The notes under the pieces were generated by a model. That model was not told the DNA's origin, ran no database searches, and saw nothing but the letters and a program-made list of their open reading frames with translations. A program made the position numbers and the translations under genes. A stretch of DNA of 64,000 nt from Sabethes cyaneus (Eukaryota > Arthropoda > Insecta > Diptera > Culicidae), in the NCBI RefSeq assembly GCF_943734655.1, contig NC_071354.1:14614501-14678500 (forward strand). Direction: 5' to 3'. Shown here piece after piece: positions 45,748 to 57,014 of the stretch (the stretch's first letter is position 1; each line of letters begins with the position of its first letter).

Positions 45748-46136
45748 CATGTTGGCCGAGATTTCCATGTTTATCTGTAAGTAAAAAATAAAAAGGTTTG
45801 ATAAAACGGGTCTTTCCTTAAAAAAAAAAAAGAGGTACTACCACTAATCGTGGGGGATCAATCGGCACCAAATTTAAGATTTTTGCTTTCTGACCTAAAA
45901 TGGACAATCTGACTAAAGTTGGTTCAAATTCGTGAAGGTCGATTAGGGGAAGTCCCCAGTACCGGACACCGGAGGATTTTGACATATATAAAATCAACAC
46001 TTAGCATTGTTTCAGGTTTTATCAACTGGACAAGTAATTTAGAAGACAATTTTCCAATAAAAATAGGTTATACGTACTTGCATCACTAATGAACCATTCT
46101 AGAATCCGAATGAGAAATCGATAAAAATCATTATTG

Positions 46137-46920
46137 TAAGGAGGGGTAAAAGTGCGATGCGGGTAAAAGTGCGATTCAATGATTTATCGGTGCAGATTTC
46201 GAGTAAATTAATTACATTGGCATGGATGGGTGACTACTTTGACAGCTTGAATCTAACGTAAACTTTGGTTGCTTACGAAGCATAGTTGCTGAGTTATGTG
46301 CAAAATTCATTTTAGGCCGGTTTTGATGTAATTTTTCGTTATACGGAAAATACGATAACAACAGAAGAATATTACTTGTTGAAAATTTGTAGCAGCGTTT
46401 TACATCACTCACATATCTGTTTTGAAAATACGGTGAAAAGAATTTACAAAATATATTTCGCTTTTCCGTAATTTAATCTATCCCCGTCAAGCGCTTAGCG
46501 GGGTAAAAGTGCGATTCACGGACGGGGCAAAAGTGCGATTCATGGACGAGGAAAAAATGTATAGCTAATTATATACAACTTTAGGCACTATATTACAGAT
46601 ACTAGAAATGGAAGATCTGCAGAAAACTGTGTGCTCTACAGATGTTGGCCGAAGGAAAACAATGTTTTTCCGCTGATGAAACAAAAAACATACGTTTGGA
46701 AAAGTTTCGATCTGACGGAGGCTTCAATACACCAGTGCAAAATAGAAAAGGTGCAAATTGAGAATATTCTTTACCAAAACATACCGCAGATTGAAGGTAA
46801 TATGTTTTTGTTAGCTACTGTTGTGCTAATTCCATGGATTCGAGCTTCGCACTTTTGTCTCGCGGTATTCGCACTTTTGCCCCGCTAGTGGAGTAAAAGT
46901 GCGAATCGGTGCTTGATCAG
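46137..46920 (+). repeat. RepA, complete reference copy (~784 bp)
   Basis: It starts TAAGGAGGGGTAAAAGTGCG and ends after CGAATCGGTGCTTGATCAG. The motif GGGGYAAAAGTGCGA occurs as direct copies near 46147, 46162, 46500 and 46523, and as inverted copies near 46847 and 46868. Uninterrupted, it provides the empty sites used to date the insertions at 54-63 kb. There is no significant coding content. Confidence 0.8.
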
Positions 46921-46931
46921 GCGCTTTGCTC

Positions 46932-46985
46932 TTTTGTTTTTTACGAAAAATTGATCTGGTGATCAATTTTTCGTAAAAAACAAAA
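46932..46985. repeat. Perfect 25-bp hairpin, 4-nt loop
   Basis: TTTTGTTTTTTACGAAAAA... (46932-46956) and its exact inverse complement (46961-46985) surround TGGT. It lies inside element D just right of RepA. Confidence 0.85.
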
Positions 46986-47530
46986 CTGGTTTCCTTGTTT
47001 TTTTTTCATATGTAAGATAACCGGTTCGGTATAATTGATGTTTTCTTTCTTCTCAATCTCTTTTTTGCAGAATCTTAATTTCATTCAAGAATTTGACTGA
47101 ACCAAACAAAGCATTTTGCTGTCTGGTATTGGGGGACAGCTCGGTGTCCAGTACTGGGTGACGGGAATCACTGAGTACAATTTATATTTTTTAACGAATT
47201 GAATAATTTTGTGGAAAAATGAACTATGGAGCTTGGAAAATATTTAATGAAAGATATTTTTTTATACACGAAAAACGAAATTTTATGGAACCGAATAACA
47301 CTGTAATGCTGATCCGAAAATTAGCCGAAACATAAAAATCGATTGGTGGTAGATAAAAACAAAAAAATCTCTGTTCCAATGAATGATTCTGACCTATAAA
47401 ATCACACATGTTAATTTGCTGTCCTTTTTATTGATTTTATCATATTGGCTGCTAAGGTGCCCTATTTGAACTATGAAAGTCAGAAGTGTCCGGTATTGGG
47501 AGCTGTCCGGCGCTGGCGGACTTTCCCCTA

Positions 47531-49008
47531 CACGGTTATCGGATACTTTGCATGAGTCGACTCTAATAGATAACACAGGTCTGCATCAAAAAAACTGCAT
47601 AGGATTTTTCAACTGATTCTTATAGATTTTTGTCCACTGAATTCAGAAAAAACAATAAAAATTGTCCATCACGTCACGTTTTAATGCAATACTTGTTGAA
47701 TAATTTTGAAAGTTGGTTTTAGACATAAAGCAGTAGGAATATCCCGGTTGGAATTTACATCAAAAAATTTATTTTTACATCAGAATTGTATTTATTAATG
47801 TAAACCCTACCATGTTTTGGAAATATGATGGAGAAACTATGGAGAATATTATTTTAAAGCAGATTTGGTGCGCTCAAATACGCCTTGTACTCAGTCAACT
47901 GTAATGCCTAATAGAAGCAAATTCGGTAAAAGTACAAATTCGGAACTGAGTACTCCATTATCTGTTGTATTTACGCAATAATAGTGTTGCAACTTTATCC
48001 TTGACGCGAACAAACATTCTATTTATATAATAAGGTTTAAAGCCGTTTCTATTATAAATGGAAAAAATAATGCACTACTCTATTCAGCAAAATTGTAGAT
48101 TACATTCAACTAGACAAATGCTTCATACATATTTTTTACAGATTTTGCTTCTATGAGGCACTGCAGTTGAATGTGCGCAAGTTAGCGTACCTGCGTAAAG
48201 TAATCCTGTATTGAAGAGAGAAAAAATAGTAGAGGTAAAATATTTCAATCCAATAGTAGTATTTTTCCTGTATTTAATAAGTAAAAATTTACAAAAATAC
48301 TAAAAAAGACCTTATTTAGGGTCTTTATTACGAATCTGTGATAATAATTTTTCCACCCAATTTATGACTTTTCCATATAAGAAGTATAATTTGCAAAAAA
48401 TCTGTACGTGATGGAGAGAAACGGAAATCAGTTTTGGATTCAGCACCTCAAAAAACATATAATTCACCTAAAGTATCTCATGCATCTAGAAAAAAATTAT
48501 TTTTTGCAGACCTGTGTAATTTTTAGATTTCACATCTGAATAACTTGAGAACGGCTGGGCCTAAGAAACAGTTTATACAAGAATTTAGCTCAAAGTGATG
48601 CGTATAGAATTTGACTCTGTCAGTTTTATAAAAATTACAAATTCAATTACAAATCAAAAATAATATTTGAACTGGAAATGCCCATATCAAATGACATATA
48701 AGATGGTATAACAAAAGGTTCCTTTCACCACTAGGTGGACTAAATCAGGTTTTTCTAAAAGGAAAGATATTGAAATCATAGTAAATAGATGGTGTATTCA
48801 ACTTTCGTTCCTGCCTGTGAAGCAAGGCGATAACAAAGAAGATGTATGGGGAAATATAACTGTGAACCTTTTCATTAATTTAATGAATTTTGAAATTATG
48901 AATTCAAACCATCAAAATCCAGGCAGTGTTATTTGCACTCAAAATCTCTCACATATTAGAGACTGTAACTAGGGCCTAAATTATGGAATGACACCCTGCG
49001 GTAAGATG
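47531..49008. other. AT-rich spacer
   Basis: No supported gene, RNA or repeat boundary. Confidence 0.45.
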
Positions 49009-49010
49009 TA

Positions 49011-50312
49011 CAGTGTGACACATATATATTCGAACAAAAATCATTTTATGCTTGCAGCGGCATATCCAATTACTACAATCAAACTAAGACCATGTGTGTG
49101 TGGCATCATGACTTAAGTCCTACTTGACGTAGTTTCATTTTCGTATTGTGTCTCGTTCGGTGTGCACGTACCAGAGTTTAAGTTACGGCCGTTGATAATA
49201 AATAAATTGTTCAACGGTGCTACATGCGGCACTATTTTTCGTGACCTCAAACATCACGGCATAAAAAGAGGATTTGTGTACTACAGACTAAAAAGATTTG
49301 TCAAGACGGGATCTGTTGAAAACCGTAAAGAAACCGGTAGAAAACGAAGCGTTAGCACTGCAGAGGTCAAAAAGGTTGTTCGAGAATGAATTCGTCGCAG
49401 TTGCGACCGGTCCTCACGGAAAATGGCAGTTCAGCTGAATGTCAAAAGGAAAATTCTTCATTGAATTTTGAAAATGGATCAGGATATGAAAGCATTCAAA
49501 AAAGATAAAATCCATGGATTAACGGAAGTAACAAAACAAAAACGGCAGGAAAGATGCAAACTGCTGCTCTGTCGGCACGGTGTTTCAGATGTGATATATT
49601 CTGAATAGAAAAGTTGTTTGTACTTCAAACCCCGCATCATGCTCAAAATGATCGGTTGTGGTCGGTTTCGATCATGGACGTTCCAAAGCACAAACGGAAT
49701 GTACCTCGATATCAAAAGTCATCAACGGTCATGGTATGGGGAGGTATTTCAAAGAAAGGGAAACTTCCTGTTCTATTTATTGACAAGGGTGTCAAAGGTA
49801 ATGCAAAATACTATCTGGAAATAGTCTTAGAACAAAATTTGATAGCTTACGTCCGGGGAATGTATGGTGAAGAAGATTACGGCTTTCAACCGGATAGAAA
49901 TCCAGCCACAATGCAAATCTTGTGAAGACGTGCTGCAAAGCCAATCCGACGGATTTCATATCGAAAAAGGAATGGCCTCCAAGTTCTCCTGATTTGAACC
50001 CATTGGATTTTGTAAATGAGGTACATGCAACAGAAGCTCAAAGATTATAAATATCATAATTTGGATGAATTTAAGCTAGTTATCAACAAGATATGGGATG
50101 ATATTCCGATGAAAGTAGTGCGTGCCGCATGTAACGACTTTAAAAAGCGTTTTAAGCGTGTTATCCAGGCAAAAGACGATTCAATAGAGTAATGATTGTT
50201 TGTTGCGTTCTGTATCTGTGGGTAAACAACTTGTAAAAGTTAAATTCGAAATTCAGCCTTTATTTACAAAAATATATGACTTTGTTTTTGTTTTGACATA
50301 TGTGTCACACTG
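49011..50312 (+). mobile_element. mariner-type DNA transposon, 1302 bp, TA-flanked
   Basis: The ends CAGTGTGACACATATATA and ATATGTGTCACACTG are inverted repeats flanked by TA (49009-49010 and 50313-50314). Both ends and most of the transposase length survive, so it is a full-length but mutated copy. Confidence 0.9.
49162..50192 (+). pseudogene. mariner/maT-like transposase pseudogene
   Basis: About 340 codons with several stops and frameshifts. N-terminal HTH: LFNGATCGTIFRDLKHHGIK, then VYYRLKRFVKTGSVENRKET, then GRKRSVST. Catalytic region: FVLQTPHHAQNDRLWS, then STVMVWGGISKKGKLPVLFI, then FISKKEWPPSSPDLNPLDF (about 49960-50010), which carries Asp as the last catalytic residue, as in mariner/maT rather than Tc1. 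The C-terminal IWDDIPMKVVRAACNDFKKR is intact. The exact start is not certain; the first in-frame candidate codon is GTG. Confidence 0.85.
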
Positions 50313-50314
50313 TA

Positions 50315-53256
50315 GTTCTATACATTAAAAAGTCGATGTTTATTGAGTTTTATCTGACAAACAAAATGTGATCGGATTCGTCACCGGAATATCAAACTTT
50401 ACCTTTAGGGAGCTCTTAAAATTTTCTCCGGTCTCTTGAATATTTCACTTGCTTGAACACAAGACAAACGACACACCGCAATTCGGTGTTTGATATAAAA
50501 AACATTTCATTTTCATTCTGCAGCACTCGTCGTATTTAAGCAATTCAGAAACAACTTCAGAGTAAAGACTAACTCATTATAGAGAAAAGGATTTCTATTT
50601 CGAATTATATCTGCATCGAGAAATTCTCGAGTCGGTGAGGTTGTTTTTCCTGTTTTCTGATATAAGTTATTTTTCTGCAATGCTAATACAGCTGTGGAAC
50701 AAAACATCCTGCTTCCTCTGCGTGGCGTGGCTGCAATGCAGCACAAATTTATACCGTCATCGTTGCTCTAGTTTCTAGAATAGTTATAGCTCTTGGCGTT
50801 CGGCGAAATCAAGATGAAAGACGATAGAGTCAGCTGGCAGCATGAAAAGATCAACTTTGGCTCGTCGCTCCTAGTTGGTGCTGTCCGGTAAAATAATAAC
50901 GATTAATTTACATAAAACATTCACAGCAATGAAAAATCAATTAATAGCAATAAAAACAATAACGATGATAATAATGGAGATGAAAAAAGTTTTCCTTCTC
51001 TCTCTCCGGGGGCTGGGTGTCTCGCTATCTTCTGGACTCGCTAAAGTTTTGGTGTCTTCGTTCGTTGTTCGTGCACCAAAGTGCGAGCCGCCAGCCGCCG
51101 ACACACGGGGGAAAGGTTTGAACGCCCGGAGCGGACCGCTCATTATCATAATTATCACTCCTATGAGATATTTAAATATTTATTGTGGTTTCCTGCACTC
51201 TGTCCCATTCTGGCACTCACCGGTATGTATGCTGTGCGGAAATATATGACACCGGGTGCTTTTTGTTTTTATGGTCGCCAGCCAGTAACTTGACCTCAAA
51301 TGAAAAAATATTGCGTAACCTTTGCTGTTTAAGGAATTATGCACAACTGAGCGTCGAGTTAATTGAAAGATTTTAGCTTGGCGGTACGATACCGGTTGTA
51401 ATAACGGCCGCGCGGCCGTGTCGTTAATTTCGTTGGAACCTCTTCACGCATAATGCCGGCATTTTATGCCCGATAATTCCATGCAAATGTACAGTTAGAA
51501 TGGAAAAATGTGGAATTTTTATTAAATTTTTACTTCAGATCAATATCTTAGAACCCTAGAAACGTTTTAAGGGTAAAGAGAAAAAAGAGAGAAAACATGC
51601 CTTGATTTTTAAAATCCTATCCGCCGCCTGCCGACGTCGCCATCCGATAACAACCGCATAACGATCATCTAATCTATAGGCAAATTTTTACACATTCATT
51701 CGTCTAATTTTAGCTTTCCACGGATCCTCACTCTATAAAGTTCAGCTTTGCTACAGTTCTCTTCTGGCCTCAGCTAGGAAAATTTCTTCCCCAATAAGTA
51801 TCATCATCGTTATCTGATGTAGTCAGCAGGCTTCCGTTTTTCTTTGTAGTGCAGCAACCAGCAGCAGGCAGCAACCTTGTAGTGGAGGCACATCATGCAC
51901 AATCTACTTTCTTCAGTTAATCCTGCTTATGTGTATGGGCGGACGGAGTGGGGAGCAGTGGACTGGAGTGAAGTGAGACGGAATGGAGTGCGCGAAATAG
52001 CGACGACCGTCCCGTGGAGCAACGACTCCTCCGAATATACCTGCCTGTATGAGACCGACCGACCGAAGAATGAGAGATCCCCCGACAAATATGAATAATG
52101 ATGAACCCTCTGAGCTTGGCAGGTTAGCTTTTCGGTCGGGCTGCTGGCTGGTGCGGCGAGCGATAAAAAATTACAGTAAGACCAAATATGAGTAGGAAAT
52201 TGCCCTATCCTTTGTCGGAACGGCTCTTTTTTTGGCAGAAGAAAGGAACAGTTTCAGTAGGTTGGTAGGGATGATTGGCGACAAAATGTAGCCAGAAATA
52301 AATGGATGGAAAAACTTAGCATCATTTGCACAGGAGTTATGGTTAGGGATATATAGGATGTTTGGTTAGCTGAAAGTTTTCGGTCATTACTCAAATTAAA
52401 ATTCTGAAGGTTGAAAATCTAAATTTTTGTATTGTACGTCATTGAAACCTCACAAAAAAGTTTCCACTCAACATAAACAGGATCGAAAATAGGTCCATTT
52501 CCTTTATTTCGCTGGTGAAATCGTGTGCCAAAAGACGAGGATGCAAACTCACGCGCGACTATTGAATGGAGAGCACTAGCTGGCTGCTGCCTGGTGGCAC
52601 CGAAGCAAATCCCAAAAGTGTGAATGAATGCGATGATGACACACATCTGGAAATAGCTTATGAAAAGCCATTGAAACCCCCGTGCGAGAAATTGTCGCCT
52701 TGGAAAATAGGTGGTAATGATAAATGCTGACACGACAGAAGACTGCACACGGATAAGCGCAGAGATTACTTCGTACTAATTCTTCGTTCGCGCTTCGCCG
52801 TATCGGGTAGAATTTGCATGAAGGTGCGTATGTTGAGATGAATACAACCCCAACCATAAAAGGTTCTGTCGATTCATGAAATTTAAATGTTATTCAAGTA
52901 GCGGCTGCGGCAAATCTGGCGCGGCTGAGTTGCACAAAGTGAACAAATATTTCACATTAACCGCGCGCAAAGAAAAATAGTGCTGATTTGCACGTATTTG
53001 TTTAGGTACAGCTGTTTACAGATACAATAGTGCTTATCTTATTTTTATTTTCGATACATTATATTGAAATTATGTTATATTAAAACAAAACGAAATTGAT
53101 AGCAAATAAAGTCTTTTAAATCGTTAACTTTCAAATTCTATGATGATTGGACTTGTGATTTTAAAGGTGCATTGAGGAATGTGAAGAAAAGAGTTTGTCA
53201 TTTGGAGTTTAAATTTGAATAACGGAGTTATCATCATCATATCCTCATCTATACCT
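50315..53256. other. Unique, relatively GC-rich region, no gene assigned
   Basis: No transposon recognised. It contains GC-rich islands near 51060-51140 and 51950-52060 and CAGCAG-type runs near 51850. ORFs present (50875-51249, 51895-52098, 52419-52857 on minus) have no domains and overlap frames on the other strand. It may hold promoter, UTR or intronic sequence of an unseen gene. Confidence 0.4.
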
Positions 53257-53259
53257 GAG

Positions 53260-53852
53260 TAATTCTCGCTGAAACGGGGCCACTACTGACACGAGGTCTT
53301 CAAATAGTGGAACTTTTGCGCTTAATTGGTTGAAAATGGTTAAAAAATAAGAATTACACTGTTAATACCTTGAAATAGTGGACCCCTCATTCGTCAAGGG
53401 GCTTAATAGTTTCAAAAAAGTTGAATTTTGAGCAAACCTTGAGATCTATATCATGTGATATTTCATAAATTTGCCATGAAACAACTAACAAATGGCCTGG
53501 TTGTGTAAACAAGAAGAACAGGGCTTTCAAATGGAGTAAAATTTTTTTGGCGGCCATCTTGGATTTGGTCGCCATATTTGATTTTAACAAAAAATCGCCG
53601 TTTTCACCATGAGTCCCCCAACCTGTTTAGGTAAAAATAGGTGTGCAATGGCAGTAACTGAATAAACTACCAGTTATTATTTAACTATTACGCTATTGTT
53701 TGCTATTAAGCCGCTTGACGAACGAGGGGTCCACTATTTCGAAGTATTAAAAGTGTAATTCTTATTTTTTAACCATTTTCAACCAATTAAGCGCAAAAGT
53801 TCCACTATTTGAAGACCTCGTGTCAGTAGTGGCCCCATTTCAGCGAGAATTA
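53260..53852. mobile_element. Element E: ~150-bp terminal inverted repeats, GAG flanks
   Basis: The left arm (53260-53410, starting TAATTCTCGCTGAAACGGGG) is inversely repeated at 53704-53852. GAG occurs on both sides (53257-53259 and 53853-53855), consistent with a 3-bp duplication; TA-based alternatives cannot be excluded. There is no transposase. It lies next to the left end of the composite RepA copy. Confidence 0.8.
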
Positions 53853-54449
53853 GAGTAAGGAGGGGTAAAAGTGCGATTCAATGATTTATCGGTGCAGATT
53901 CCGAGTAAATTGACTACATTGGCATGGTGACTACTTTTACAGCTCGAATCTAACATAAACTCTGGTTGCTTGCGAAGTATAGTTGCTGAGTTATGTGCAA
54001 ATGTTGTTTTGGGGCAGTTTTGATGTAATTTTTCGTTATGCGGCAAAGACGATATCAACAGGAGGATATTTCTTGTTGAAAATTTGTAGCAGCGTTTTAC
54101 ATCACTCACATACCATGCTGCATCAATATCCGGACACTTAAGCAGGTCATATTTTTAATGTGCTCCGTAAACAATAATTTTGCAACATTCTAGTAATTGC
54201 TTTATACTATAATCAAATATAAAGCTTAAATGTGCAATAACACATCAATTTTACAATAAAAACTCAATAAAATACATTAAAATAAGAAAAATAAACAGGC
54301 TTGTCGTGTTCATAAATCCGGACACCTCACGTCTCAGTGAATCAATATCCAGACACTTTTGAATCGTTTTCCGGACAGGTGAAACTTTCTCATATTTTGT
54401 CTAAGAAATGAATGCCTATAAGTAAACAACTTTTCACTTGTTACATGTA

Positions 54450-57014
54450 CTGCCCATAAAAGCATAACTGTCCCATATGGAAAAACGTGAAGTGTGGGAA
54501 AATGAGATTGAAACTGACTGACTGATTTATATGTTGTGCGTCATTATACAAGAATTATTTTACTTTATTCGAAGAAAACATCACGTTACACTAGTAATTG
54601 AACTATCCACATAAATTTTGTTGTAAAATTAAACACCAATGCAATTTTTTTCAAAATTTCGAAGATGGGACAGTTATGCTTTTATTTACAAGTGTAAGTT
54701 GCTAAATAAAAGCATGCTTGTCCCATATTTTTTCGAATTTTTTTCAGTACATGGTGGAAGATAGTTCCTACGCCAAAGTACGCGCTATAGGAACATATCT
54801 ATAATATTCCAGGATTTTAAGATCGTGATCATAGAAGGCAGGAAAGCTGTCGCGGTCTTGGGCATAGAGTCGTCAGTGTTTTTCGAACCAGTAATGCTGG
54901 TTTCGTAATACACATTTTATAAATCCTAACCAAGGCGAAGATATTCGAGATATAATATTGAAAAAGAGCAGCCTCGCAGTTTAATACAACAGCAAACTTG
55001 ATAAAGTTCGAGCTTCGAACTTCAAGTACGCGCTGCTGTTGTAAAAACAACACAAGTTATTATTTTGAAAACCTTTTAATCGAAATACAAAATTAGTATA
55101 AAGGGCATCGTGGACTCAAAACGGAGAAAAAGTTGCTTTATTAAATACTCTTCTCCCTGTTGTCCGCCCAGTTGGCTTCGTGGTAGGATGCTGGTCTAAC
55201 AAGCCAGTCGTCGTATGTTCGAATCTTGGCTAGACGGTGCTGCTAAATAAAGTCAGTAGGATTGTTGCACTAGCCCTGCAACTGTCCAGTACTCTAACAG
55301 CCGGTAGCGAAGTCTGTCGATAAAGAAGGGTAATGTCTAAAGACGATTTATGCCCAAGGTTTTGCTCCCTGTCACCGCCGAAGAAAATTCTGTCTGTTAA
55401 AGCTTTGGAAAAATTACTATATATAGTTTCCTTGTGTCTGACTGTCACGCTAGATCCAAGCAAGCTGTTGAATAAAAAAAATTCTAGACTCCGTCACGCG
55501 TTGTGAAGGTAACAATGATTTCAATCAGTGGGTGGGTGGGTGAAATAGGCAATTTGATGGGATGCCACATAATGCGATACTGATTTCAACAAGTCCTGCG
55601 CTTAAATAAAAACATTTGATTTTAAAACAAATTTTTGAAGCATACGTCAACCGTTTGAGATTGATAGAGTAAACGTGCGATTTAGCACGTGATGATAAGG
55701 ACAGCCTTTGATTTAATCAAGCTATAATTGATTATCAGAAGCTGCCAAAGTAGCACATACTCAATTAAAGCGCGAAAACGCATTTCCTGTTGAGTATCTT
55801 TATACCTACATTGGCTTCTTTCGTAGTTTCTGACGAGAAGCGTAGCTAAAACCCTTCCTGAATTGGGTGTGGGATGATATCTGAATCACACAAAAGTGAT
55901 GTAGCGTGTTTTCTTAAACGCAGTCTGGTGTTTTATCAAGGAACACATTCAATCTTTGATGATAAAAAAGCAAGAATTTACCAAAATGTGGTTTATGTGG
56001 AACGTGTTGTTTCATCATTTTATTGCTAAACTGACAGCGACCAGAAATATCTCAATATAAAGTAACATAAATATTGAAGTCTGCAAATTTAGGTTCTAAC
56101 TTTATGTATTTAGTAGAAGTAGTTTTAGACATTTACTGTAAAGTATTTTATTTCAAGTACATATATTAAAAGCATTCTAATTTTTAAGAACTAGATCGCA
56201 AAAAACCCGTCGAAATCTACAATATCAAAAGATTTTGTATTGCATTGACTCGATTTCAAGCAAATAACTAATCCAAGAGTTTGTCCGGTTTACTAAAACG
56301 AAGGTTGTTTTTGCATTTGTGGTCCAACGAGTGCTAGCGGATTGGACTGCAAGGGTCTGCCCGGTATAATTCAATCGATATTTTCTACAATCATAATTTT
56401 GGCGAGACCGAATCGAGTTCTAAAATTGAGTACTTTTTCAAAATGTATTCCCTCGAGCAGCACGTTTCTCGCGATTGACAGATTTTTGCCCTTTTATCTA
56501 AGCCCCATTTGCTTCCTTTGTAGAGTAAGTGTTTTAATTAATAGAAGGTTGCCAATTAGAGAGCTGTTTCACTAATAAATTTTACGTGCTACTGAACTGT
56601 AAACCATATTACATTTTCAAAGGTTTTGGTATCGTGGCTAGCCACGACGGGTCAACCTAGTCGTTGAAATAAACTTCTAAACAAATATTACTGTTATATT
56701 TCTTTTTTTGTTGAGTTGTTATTGTACTCAATAAAGGCGAAAATTAAAAGAATATTATTTTATCAAAGCTATAATACTCTATGGTTGCCTCAACTGGCAA
56801 AAAAATGTTTATAATAGACAATATCATAATGGAACAGTTATGCTTTTATTTTTCGTATAGAACTGTTCAGGGTTGATATTTTTTGGAAAATTTTTCAAAC
56901 AAAGTCCGTCTAAATTACAGTTTTTTAGGTGAATTAGGATATAAATAAGCTACATTCGTGCTTTTCTCAAAATCGAAAAAAATCCATTTGGGACAGTTAT
57001 GCTTTTATGGGCAG
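54450..57014. mobile_element. Element C: TA-flanked TIR element nested in B
   Basis: Perfect ~26-bp inverted ends starting CTGCCCATAAAAGCATAACT, flanked by TA (54448-54449 and 57015-57016). The ACAGTTATGCTTTTAT end motif recurs internally near 54669, 54712 (inverted) and 56836. 2565 bp including a SINE; no transposase ORF recognised. Confidence 0.9.
55161..55364 (+). mobile_element. SINE-V (copy 8) with 8-bp target duplication
   Basis: CTCCCTGT flanks both sides (55153-55160 and 55365-55372). Full-length 204 bp, inserted in element C. tRNA-like head, B box TGTTCGAATCTTGG, tail TTTATGCCCAAGGTTTTG. Confidence 0.9.

Larger units (their letters stand above)
45946..47528. mobile_element. Element D: TA-flanked TIR element containing RepA
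   Basis: Left end GGGGAAGTCCCCAG...CCGGACA; the reverse complement of the right end is GGGGAAAGTCCGCCAG...CCGGACA. TA flanks both (45944-45945 and 47529-47530). Further copies of a GTCCGGTATTGGG-like motif lie just inside the ends. There is no transposase ORF. The interior holds a RepA copy and a perfect hairpin. Confidence 0.75.

Noticed and set aside
52419..52857. Overlapping minus-strand ORFs with hydrophobic stretches
   Set aside because: No family resemblance, no splice support, and two frames are open at once, typical of chance.
55161..55236. Functional tRNA gene in the SINE-V head
   Set aside because: The T arm and D arm are imperfect, the anticodon arm is overlong, and the unit is a repeated SINE with target duplications.
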